Of a DNA stretch of 64,000 bases, positions 58,378 through 64,000 are shown in pieces; position 1 is the stretch's first letter; every line of letters starts with the position of its first letter. Source of the DNA: Ethanoligenens harbinense YUAN-3 (lineage in GTDB: Bacteria > Bacillota > Clostridia > Oscillospirales > Ethanoligenentaceae). The DNA lies in assembly GCF_000178115.2 (NCBI RefSeq), contig NC_014828.1:457501-521500 (forward strand). Direction: 5' to 3'. The notes beneath the pieces were generated by a model. It was not told where the DNA came from. It worked only from the letters and a program-made list of their open reading frames with translations, and did no database searches. Made by a program: the position numbers and the translations under genes.

Positions 58378-59160
58378 CTACTGTACGATCACCCACGTAT
58401 CCATAAGCAGCTGCTCCAGCACCTCATACGACGCCTGGAAATAACCGCTGCCGCCCAGTCCGATGCCGGTGCCCCAACTGTTGCGAATCTTGACATTGCC
58501 CGTGGATTTTTTAAAGAAAACATGCTGAATGAACTCTTTGGCCTTGCAACCGCTTGCCGGCTCGTCATGGTGCCCGACGATGACCAGTGCATGACCGCCC
58601 AGGAGCGCGCCGCGCGGCGCGGGAATGATACCGGTGCTCAGCGTGGTTTGCGACTCAAAATTTTCGTATATCCGGATGCCGATGAGCGGCGTGTGCCCGG
58701 CGGAAAGTGCCTGCCGGATCTGGTCGATGCCGGATACGCGGTAGTAGGTGTAGATTCTGTCGTTGTCGAAATTGGCGTTGTTATAAGCCGCCTGTGGGGG
58801 CTTTATGGCAAACTTGGAGATGTCATACGGCCAAATGGTCGCGTCGCACACGCCATTTTTGGCCAGAGCCGCACAGGTGTCGCGCAGGTTGCCGCCGGCG
58901 TCCTGATTGACCGTGCCCTCGATGACGCGGACATTATAATACTCGAACAGGTGGGAGGGCGTGAACGCATAACCCTTGATATAGACATCGATGGCGTCGA
59001 TGGCGTGACTCTGGCAGCTTCCGAGCTGCCCCTGGTCCCAAATGGGAGGAAATTTGGCGGTGTAGTCGGTGTCGTGCAGGATGGAGACCGGCGCAAGTGA
59101 AGAGAAGGTAAAATCGCGCGCGTCCTCGGGGTCTTTTTTCAGTGTATATTTATGCGGCAT
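58378..59160 (-). CDS. Papain-like C1 family cysteine peptidase of the prophage
   Basis: A 260-residue peptidase. WDQGQLGSCQSHA holds the oxyanion Gln43 and nucleophile Cys49 at papain spacing. LLGGHALVIVGHH supplies the catalytic His (near 190) and VKIRNSWGTGIGLGGSGYF the Asn (near 220). No signal peptide is seen, and the N-terminus (KDPEDARDFTF) resembles the short region before the mature domain in bacterial C1 peptidases. GGAGG precedes the ATG. It is 2 bases after the holin gene and last in the lysis cassette, so it is expressed late. The target could be host proteins or tail proteins. Confidence 0.88.
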   Translation of the reverse strand: MPHKYTLKKDPEDARDFTFSSLAPVSILHDTDYTAKFPPIWDQGQLGSCQSHAIDAIDVYIKGYAFTPSHLFEYYNVRVIEGTVNQDAGGNLRDTCAALAKNGVCDATIWPYDISKFAIKPPQAAYNNANFDNDRIYTYYRVSGIDQIRQALSAGHTPLIGIRIYENFESQTTLSTGIIPAPRGALLGGHALVIVGHHDEPASGCKAKEFIQHVFFKKSTGNVKIRNSWGTGIGLGGSGYFQASYEVLEQLLMDTWVIVQ

Positions 59161-59162
59161 GT

Positions 59163-59417
59163 TTAGTCCTCCGTGTCTTGTAGGCCTTTGGCGATCCGTG
59201 TGGCCCTGATTTGAGCGTCGGCTTTGATCCGGGCCGCGGACTGGATGCCGTTGGAAACGATATAGGCGATGAAAGTGCCGGCTGCGGAGATGATGGCGGT
59301 GATCTGCTCGATGCTCCCCTGCGGTACGTTGTAAGCGATCAGGATGGAGGTGACGAGGGAAATGACGGCCGCCCAAAACGACTTGTCCGAAAGCAGGCTC
59401 TGAATGGCGTTTTTCAT
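59163..59417 (-). CDS. Phage holin
   Basis: An 84-residue protein with two hydrophobic stretches (about 13-31, SFWAAVISLVTSILIAYNV, and 38-58, ITAIISAAGTFIAYIVSNG) and a charged C-terminus. Size, topology and position between endolysin and the last gene fit a holin that permeabilises the membrane at lysis. The ATG at 59417 has GGAGG 8 bases upstream. Confidence 0.85.
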   Translation of the reverse strand: MKNAIQSLLSDKSFWAAVISLVTSILIAYNVPQGSIEQITAIISAAGTFIAYIVSNGIQSAARIKADAQIRATRIAKGLQDTED

Positions 59418-59429
59418 AAACAATCCTCC

Positions 59430-60605
59430 TTATTTTCCGGGATACCGAACGTATCCGCTTTTGGTTTCGCTCCCGCGGGCGGTGTCGTACAGAAGAAGTG
59501 TGCGCCCGTCTGCGCAGCGTTTCAGGATCGTGGCGTGTTCATATGGGCTGAGCGTGCCCATATATTCGCCATCTACAGTATATGCGGGCTCGTCCGACCT
59601 GCCATTTTTCCACTGGCGCCAGCCGGTGTTATGCAGGTGTGCCTCGTCATTGACGATATAGCCGTGAAACCAGCCGTCGGCGGCGTAGTTGGGATACAGC
59701 ACCTCGGTGAGCTGCGTGGCGTAATCCACCGACAGGATGATGAGCGGGTCACCTGCGTCTACCTGGTGGCTGCTGATGCGTGCGCCATCCCGGTCCCGGA
59801 TGTAGAAATCCGCCCCGGCACGGCTGTTGGGGGCCTGTGGCAGGCTTGGAACCTCGTAGTAGTCCGACGCTTCACAGGACGGCGCAGGCACGGGTCGGTT
59901 GGCAATGGCGGCTGCCGGCGCAGCCAGGAAGATTTCCGCCGTGGCATAGTCCAGATCGACTTTGCCGTTGGCAATGGCGTCTATCTGCCCCCGCTCGCTG
60001 TACTGCCAGGCATCCCATGCCCCCCAGCCGACCACATCTCCGGCATATCCCCGGTAATCCGCCAGCCACAGCGGACAATCTGTAAACTGCCCGTGCAGGA
60101 TGTCATTGGCGTAGGCCGTGTAGGTGTAGAGCACTGGTGTGATGCCGGAAACGCGCTGAAACTCCGTGATGAATACCCGGATGATCTGCCGCATGGAGGC
60201 GGCACTCTGTTGTCCGTCGTAGCTTTCTACATCTACGGCAGGAACAAGAGAATATCCGGTGCCCCGGATGCGCGCCCAGAAACTGTCTGCCTGTTCCACG
60301 GGGTCGCTGTTAAGACGCAGGAAGTGATACGGCCCCCATGCCATGCCGTGAGCGGCTGCTGCGGTGCGGTTGACCGTCCACATTCTGTCCACATACGATA
60401 TGCCTTCGTCGGTTTTTATGTAGACGAAATTCTGTGTTTGCGCCAGTCTGTTCCAATTGATCTGTCCGTTGTCGCTTGTTCCGTGATAGATATCCACGCC
60501 GTGATAGAACACCGCGCCGCCCGGCGGCGTTACGGCCATCACCGTCGCCGAAAGAAGCACCACCATAAGAGCCCCTACAGCGGCGCGTTTGATGATATGT
60601 GTCAA
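59430..60605 (-). CDS. GH25 endolysin with N-terminal signal/anchor and SH3-like tail
   Basis: A 391-residue lysin. The TTG at 60605 has GGAGGG upstream and gives MTHIIKRAAVGALMVVLLSATVMA, a signal peptide or signal-anchor. The GH25 domain follows (about 40-235) with YHGVDIYHG, GMAWGPYHFLRL, PAVDVESYDG (catalytic acidic residues) and WDAWQYSERGQIDAIA. The C-terminal 130 residues look like SH3-type wall binding. The apparent upstream extension of the frame has no ribosome site. Export through Sec would make it partly holin-independent. Confidence 0.92.
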   Translation of the reverse strand: MTHIIKRAAVGALMVVLLSATVMAVTPPGGAVFYHGVDIYHGTSDNGQINWNRLAQTQNFVYIKTDEGISYVDRMWTVNRTAAAAHGMAWGPYHFLRLNSDPVEQADSFWARIRGTGYSLVPAVDVESYDGQQSAASMRQIIRVFITEFQRVSGITPVLYTYTAYANDILHGQFTDCPLWLADYRGYAGDVVGWGAWDAWQYSERGQIDAIANGKVDLDYATAEIFLAAPAAAIANRPVPAPSCEASDYYEVPSLPQAPNSRAGADFYIRDRDGARISSHQVDAGDPLIILSVDYATQLTEVLYPNYAADGWFHGYIVNDEAHLHNTGWRQWKNGRSDEPAYTVDGEYMGTLSPYEHATILKRCADGRTLLLYDTARGSETKSGYVRYPGK

Positions 60606-60679
60606 AATCGTCCCTCCTTGTTTTTGGGTATAAAAATCCGCCCGAAAGGGCGGCGGTCTGCCTGTATAATGCATGTGAA

Positions 60680-61408
60680 TCACATCCTTGTCACCGCCAT
60701 CGGGCCGATGGCAAACCAATGCATGAGATGCGCCACGCTGTCCGCCTGAATCACAGTAAATTTGGCCGCTGTCCATACGGCGGTGGACACGGCGGAGGGC
60801 GCGCTGTCCTCCATGGTGGCCACGATGGTAAACGGCACGGCGCTAAATGCCTGCGGGAAAGATACATCCGTGTAAGCGGGGAAAGCGCCAAGCGAGAGTG
60901 TGCCCCATTGCAGTGCCAGACCGTTCCCCAGCAGCACATAGCCGTTGGACCCCAGCGAAGCGGATGCTACCGCCGCGAAGGGGTTGTCCAGCCCGGCGTA
61001 AACGCGCCCGCTGCCGTCGATGTTTCCGGCCACGATGCTGCTTGCCCCGGCGGGCACCGTGACGACCGCCAGCAGAATCTGGTTGGCTGCCTCCGTGGTG
61101 GCGCCGGGAACATCGACGACGGTCGTGGTCATGGCGGTGGCGTCGATTTGCAGCACGATGGCGTCGGTGCGTGCGTTTCCGCCGGTGTTGGTGGGAACGG
61201 GAACGGCCTGCGTGGTGTCGTCGGTCGTCAGCACACCATTCAGGATGGCGCTGCCCGCCGCGACGTTGACTGTCATGCCGGATGACGGGGCCGTGACCTG
61301 ATAGCCGCCGATAATGCCGCTGGTGGTGAGCGCGTTCATTGGCGCGATGAAGTCCGACGCGCCGTAGACGGTCGTACCGTCGCTGAAAAATTGGGTGCGG
61401 TTTGCCAT
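60680..61408 (-). CDS. Phage tail fibre-like protein (gp53-like C-terminus)
   Basis: A 242-residue protein starting MANRTQFFSDGTTVYGASDF with AAGGAGG upstream. The N-terminal 100 residues resemble baseplate upper-protein heads (SGMTVNVAAGSAILNG). The C-terminus GNGLALQWGTLSLGAFPAYT and then VSFPQAFSAVPF matches the putative tail-fibre gp53-like domain, ending HWFAIGPMAVTRM. It is probably a receptor-binding or baseplate component. It lies between the hub-like gene and the endolysin. Confidence 0.83.
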   Translation of the reverse strand: MANRTQFFSDGTTVYGASDFIAPMNALTTSGIIGGYQVTAPSSGMTVNVAAGSAILNGVLTTDDTTQAVPVPTNTGGNARTDAIVLQIDATAMTTTVVDVPGATTEAANQILLAVVTVPAGASSIVAGNIDGSGRVYAGLDNPFAAVASASLGSNGYVLLGNGLALQWGTLSLGAFPAYTDVSFPQAFSAVPFTIVATMEDSAPSAVSTAVWTAAKFTVIQADSVAHLMHWFAIGPMAVTRM

Positions 61409-61421
61409 GAAATAGTCCTCC

Positions 61422-62477
61422 TTATCCGGCGTAAGCGCGGCGCTGCGGGCCTTGCGGCTTATATACCACGCTGCCCACGGTGATCTCGCGCGTCTGTTTG
61501 TCGTCATCCTGCACCATGCGCAGCACCCGCACGCTGGCGGTGTAGTCGAAGTAGGGCGCGAGATGCAGAGTCACGCGGTCGCCGATGGCGAGATCGTCAA
61601 ACGGGCAGAGCGTGCCGTCGGTGCAGGTGAGGGTGATGCTGTCCGCCGGAGCGCTGTCCAATGCAAGCGCCGCCTGCGTCTGCGTATCCAGCGTGGATTG
61701 ATCGGTTACGCCGTCATTGGGGCTGAACGTGCCCTCATACAGGCCGTAGGTGGACTGGCTGGATGCGTCCTGCTGTTCGCTGGTGATGGTCGTGCTGTTG
61801 TTGCTATCGTCGGTCACGGTGCTTTCGGCGTAGACGTCGTTGGCGAGGTTCAGGATGTCGCGCGCCAGTGTGGGCGCGGCGGTGATGTTGTCCGCCTCGC
61901 CGCCGTATTCGAGCACATACTGGGGCTTGTCCGCGCCGCGCCGTAGGGCGAAATGGAACACGCGGGCGGCATCCACCCAGTAGTCGTAGTTGGCATCGGC
62001 GCAAAAGTCTTTGATCTTGGCCAGCAGCATGTCCGTCGCCTTGACCTCGCGCGTCGTCTGGATCGCGCCCGGCGCGATGTCGTACCCGGTCAGCCCGATG
62101 GGATCATCCGACCGCGCCGCCTGACAGTCCGCAATCATCTGCCGTACAAGGCTGCCGTAATCCATCGTGCCGTACTGCTTGGCGCGCAGGCGGCGGTATT
62201 TCAGCAGGGCGTTGTAGTCCACGCAGTTGAGAGTGAGCTTTGCGTCGTTGAAACTGTGCCCGGCAATGTATCCGCCCCAAATCGTTGTGCCATCGTCCGC
62301 CGCATACTCGATATGGTTGCCAAGCCGCGTGTTGGCGGGTGTGCATTTGGGATCGGCCAGCGCGATGTCCAGCGTGAGGGTGTCGATGTCGTTGAGCGTC
62401 CAGCCGTATTTCGGCGGGCTGAACTGGTACAGCTCGTCGAGCTGTATGTGGCTGCGGTCAAAGAGCTTGACGTACAT
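61422..62477 (-). CDS. Phage tail hub/baseplate-like protein
   Basis: A 351-residue protein: MYVKLFDRSHIQLDELYQFS at the start, a gp27-like pattern of beta-rich segments (LGNHIEYAADDGTTIWGGYI, FNDAKLTLNCVDYNALLKYR), and AIGDRVTLHLAPYFDYTASVRVLRMV near the end. This fits siphovirus tail proteins that follow Dit and bind DNA-exit hubs. No endopeptidase domain is visible. The start shares bases with the stop of the Dit-like gene (TAATG). Confidence 0.75.
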   Translation of the reverse strand: MYVKLFDRSHIQLDELYQFSPPKYGWTLNDIDTLTLDIALADPKCTPANTRLGNHIEYAADDGTTIWGGYIAGHSFNDAKLTLNCVDYNALLKYRRLRAKQYGTMDYGSLVRQMIADCQAARSDDPIGLTGYDIAPGAIQTTREVKATDMLLAKIKDFCADANYDYWVDAARVFHFALRRGADKPQYVLEYGGEADNITAAPTLARDILNLANDVYAESTVTDDSNNSTTITSEQQDASSQSTYGLYEGTFSPNDGVTDQSTLDTQTQAALALDSAPADSITLTCTDGTLCPFDDLAIGDRVTLHLAPYFDYTASVRVLRMVQDDDKQTREITVGSVVYKPQGPQRRAYAG

Positions 62478-63754
62478 TACAGATACCTCCCTTGCAGGCT
62501 GACGGTGCAGTGGCGCTTGGTGTCGTAGCCGTTGCGGGCGAACGTCAGCACATTGTCACCCGGCGGGCAGTGTATCCACCCAAGTTCCTGCTTGATGCCG
62601 AACGCCAGCGTGCCGTTGAGGTAACAGCCGCGCGTGGCGGGGCGGCAGTCGATGACGAGCGTGTCCGTGCTGCCAAGGGCGAGGTTGACGGAGATGCTCT
62701 CCCCGGTCGTGTCATTGGTCACGGATGGGTTGGCGCACGCGCCGGTGATGGTGATGACCGGATAGGCGTCCACATTTCCGGTGTTGGTGATGGTGCCGGT
62801 TTCACCCTCGGCGGGGTAGAAAATGACGCCCTGTGTACCGGGGGACACCCATCCGGTCGCCGTGCTTCCGGATTCGACCTGCAGACCCACCGCATATTGC
62901 GAGCAGGCTGCGCCGGCCGGAATAGAAATCTGCACGGACGGAATGGACTGCCCGGATTGTGCGGTGAACGTGGCGGGGCTACCGACGGATACGGTCGCGA
63001 ATGGATTGGGTAGTGTAACGGTTTTGGCGCCATCGAAATACGATGGAAACAATGCCGCCATCTGGGCGGAGGTGAGATTGTAAAGCGGGTTGGATGCATC
63101 GGTTCCCATGTCAATAGCCATGAAGGATTGGACGGAGATGTTGTCCCATCCGGATGTTCTTCTGTCGACAATAGCCGCATAAAAATTTGAAACCGTTGCT
63201 GTTACTATGCATGACAATGGCTCATACTTTCCGTCACCTGGATGAGTAACGGCAGTACCATTTTGGGCGTATAGGACTACGCCCGTAGATGTAGCCTGCA
63301 CATAACAGCGTATGAAATATTTATGACCTGATAAATATGGATAATTGTACATATCAAGCTGGCCACTCTGTGCAGTCGCTCTAAATGTCTGCGTGTTATT
63401 TGTGCAAGATACTGCTACCCCATGTCCTACTGCAAATCCCGTCGCCAGATTATTGCTTGACGTGGCGAAATTACCATTGGTTATGACCTGTGTAGCTTGC
63501 GCCGTCTGCGTTATGGCCGCCGTCACCGTTCCGGTCGCATAGCCGTTTTTGACGGTAAGCGAAGCGGTGTAGGCACCCGTGCCGAGTGTGACGGCGTTTG
63601 CGGGCAGGGTGAAGGTGGTGTCCGCCGTGGCGGTTCCGGAAAGCGTGACCAGCCCGTTTGCATCCACCTGTGCGGTGACGCCGTTTGCGGACTGCGCGCT
63701 GGAAAGCAGCCTGAGCAGGTTTTTGGGGGCTCCGAAGATGACGTCATGCAGCAT
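62477..63754 (-). CDS. Dit-like distal tail protein with inserted beta-rich region
   Basis: A 425-residue protein. The C-terminal 110 residues (VDAYPVITITGACANPSVTN, LVIDCRPATRGCYLNGT, WIHCPPGDNVLTFARNG) match the siphovirus distal tail (Dit) C-terminal domain. The N-terminal part has Ig-like Thr/Ala repeats (VTLSGTATADTTFTLPANAV). A central part (about 85-200, GNFATSSNNLATGFAVGHGV, YFIRCYVQATSTGVVLYAQNG) resembles carbohydrate-binding modules. It is longer than the minimal Dit (about 250). It overlaps the next upstream gene by one base. Confidence 0.78.
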   Translation of the reverse strand: MLHDVIFGAPKNLLRLLSSAQSANGVTAQVDANGLVTLSGTATADTTFTLPANAVTLGTGAYTASLTVKNGYATGTVTAAITQTAQATQVITNGNFATSSNNLATGFAVGHGVAVSCTNNTQTFRATAQSGQLDMYNYPYLSGHKYFIRCYVQATSTGVVLYAQNGTAVTHPGDGKYEPLSCIVTATVSNFYAAIVDRRTSGWDNISVQSFMAIDMGTDASNPLYNLTSAQMAALFPSYFDGAKTVTLPNPFATVSVGSPATFTAQSGQSIPSVQISIPAGAACSQYAVGLQVESGSTATGWVSPGTQGVIFYPAEGETGTITNTGNVDAYPVITITGACANPSVTNDTTGESISVNLALGSTDTLVIDCRPATRGCYLNGTLAFGIKQELGWIHCPPGDNVLTFARNGYDTKRHCTVSLQGRYL

Positions 63755-64000
63755 CAGACCACCGCCCCCGTGCTATCCACCCAGGTTACAGTGCCGTTGA
63801 CGTTGGATTTTACCCAAATGGGCTTGCCAAGGGTGGTATCAAAATACTGATAGCCTGGTATGACAGGCACGTTATCCATGATTTGCGTTGGGCGGGAGGA
63901 GGTGGGGCCGCTCATTGTTGCTAGGGATGATGGCGCGACTGACGCCACTTCTCCATACACGGAAGTGTCTCCGTTGATGGTTGTATTTCCGTTAATTTGG
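63754..64000 (-). CDS. Partial phage structural protein (C-terminal end)
   Basis: The frame is open from the right edge of the window: TTINGDTSVYGEVASVAPSS, then a C-terminal motif YFDTTLGKPIWVKSNVNGTV followed by TWVDSTGAVV. That last motif is common at the end of phage tail or fibre proteins. The start lies beyond 64000; an internal GTG at 63960 has no ribosome site. The stop overlaps the start of the Dit-like gene. Function cannot be specified. Confidence 0.7.
   Translation of the reverse strand, partial: QINGNTTINGDTSVYGEVASVAPSSLATMSGPTSSRPTQIMDNVPVIPGYQYFDTTLGKPIWVKSNVNGTVTWVDSTGAVV

Larger units (their letters stand above)
58325..64000 (-). mobile_element. Prophage (tail and lysis modules, continues beyond the window)
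   Basis: Seven consecutive minus-strand genes follow the siphovirus tail-to-lysis order: structural protein, Dit-like, hub-like, gp53-like fibre, GH25 endolysin, holin, then a peptidase. Starts and stops mostly touch or overlap. Head, packaging and integration genes would lie beyond 64 kb. It could instead be a tail-derived element, but holin plus endolysin argue for a phage. Confidence 0.85.

Noticed and set aside
59211-60749. A 512-codon open frame on + opposite the endolysin
   Set aside because: Antisense shadow of the GH25 endolysin and holin genes; no domain recognised.
57386-64000. A right attachment site matching the tRNA-fMet 3' end
   Set aside because: I searched by eye for the tRNA 3' sequence (GGCTCCCGCAACCA) and saw no copy in this stretch, so no attR is annotated.

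Overview
The window reads as chromosome of a high-GC Firmicute, most likely a clostridium of the Oscillospiraceae/Ruminococcaceae type. Supporting this are a glmS ribozyme, the conserved order rplS-lepB-rbgA-rnhB-yraN, DUF1540 and DUF3892 proteins, YerC, and strong GGAGG ribosome sites with frequent GTG/TTG starts. No 16S or 23S rRNA is present, so the assignment rests on gene content and style only.

Core chromosome (1-42.3 kb): a lone 5S rRNA gene with its own promoter; ribozyme-controlled glmS; a 2,541-residue cyclic beta-1,2-glucan synthase; yerC-methyltransferase-hslO; a fluoride riboswitch driving a CLC-F fluoride exporter; a metallophosphoesterase; a DUF1540 protein; thrC; the rplS-lepB-lepB-rbgA-rnhB-yraN operon with two signal peptidases; a GH25 muramidase; lon-ysxC-lysA-deoxyinosine glycosylase; glyA-rarA; a DUF3892 protein. 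Next comes a short intergenic element holding a solitary type I-C-like CRISPR repeat with its own promoter. It is followed by two glycosyltransferases and a flippase, zinc-ribbon membrane proteins, a COG2509 flavoprotein with murG, divergent mntR/mntH, two DUF1648 membrane proteins, an AGCS amino-acid symporter and an initiator tRNA.

Mobilizable element (about 42.3-57.4 kb): next to tRNA-fMet lies an integrative mobilizable element without conjugation machinery. It has a tyrosine integrase with an embedded Cro/C1 domain, an XRE repressor, an excisionase, MobC, a relaxase, a palindrome-rich candidate oriT, a second XRE regulator and a complete type I restriction-modification locus. That locus contains hsdM, a RhuM gene, hsdS gene halves in opposite orientations, a dedicated tyrosine recombinase and hsdR. 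Three copies of a 16-bp site lie exactly where the hsdS halves break, so inversion could rebuild full-length specificity subunits. A 3'-truncated mrr gene and a resolvase-type serine recombinase follow.

Prophage (about 58.3-64.0 kb, minus strand, running off the window): the end of a siphovirus tail module and a lysis cassette. In transcription order these are a partial structural gene, a Dit-like distal tail protein, a tail hub-like protein, a gp53-like fibre, a GH25 endolysin, a holin and a papain-like cysteine peptidase.

Most worth following up are the solitary CRISPR-like repeat RNA (29.8 kb), the invertible hsdS locus (50.2-53.6 kb), the palindrome cluster at 46.9 kb, and the terminator between the glmS ribozyme and glmS.
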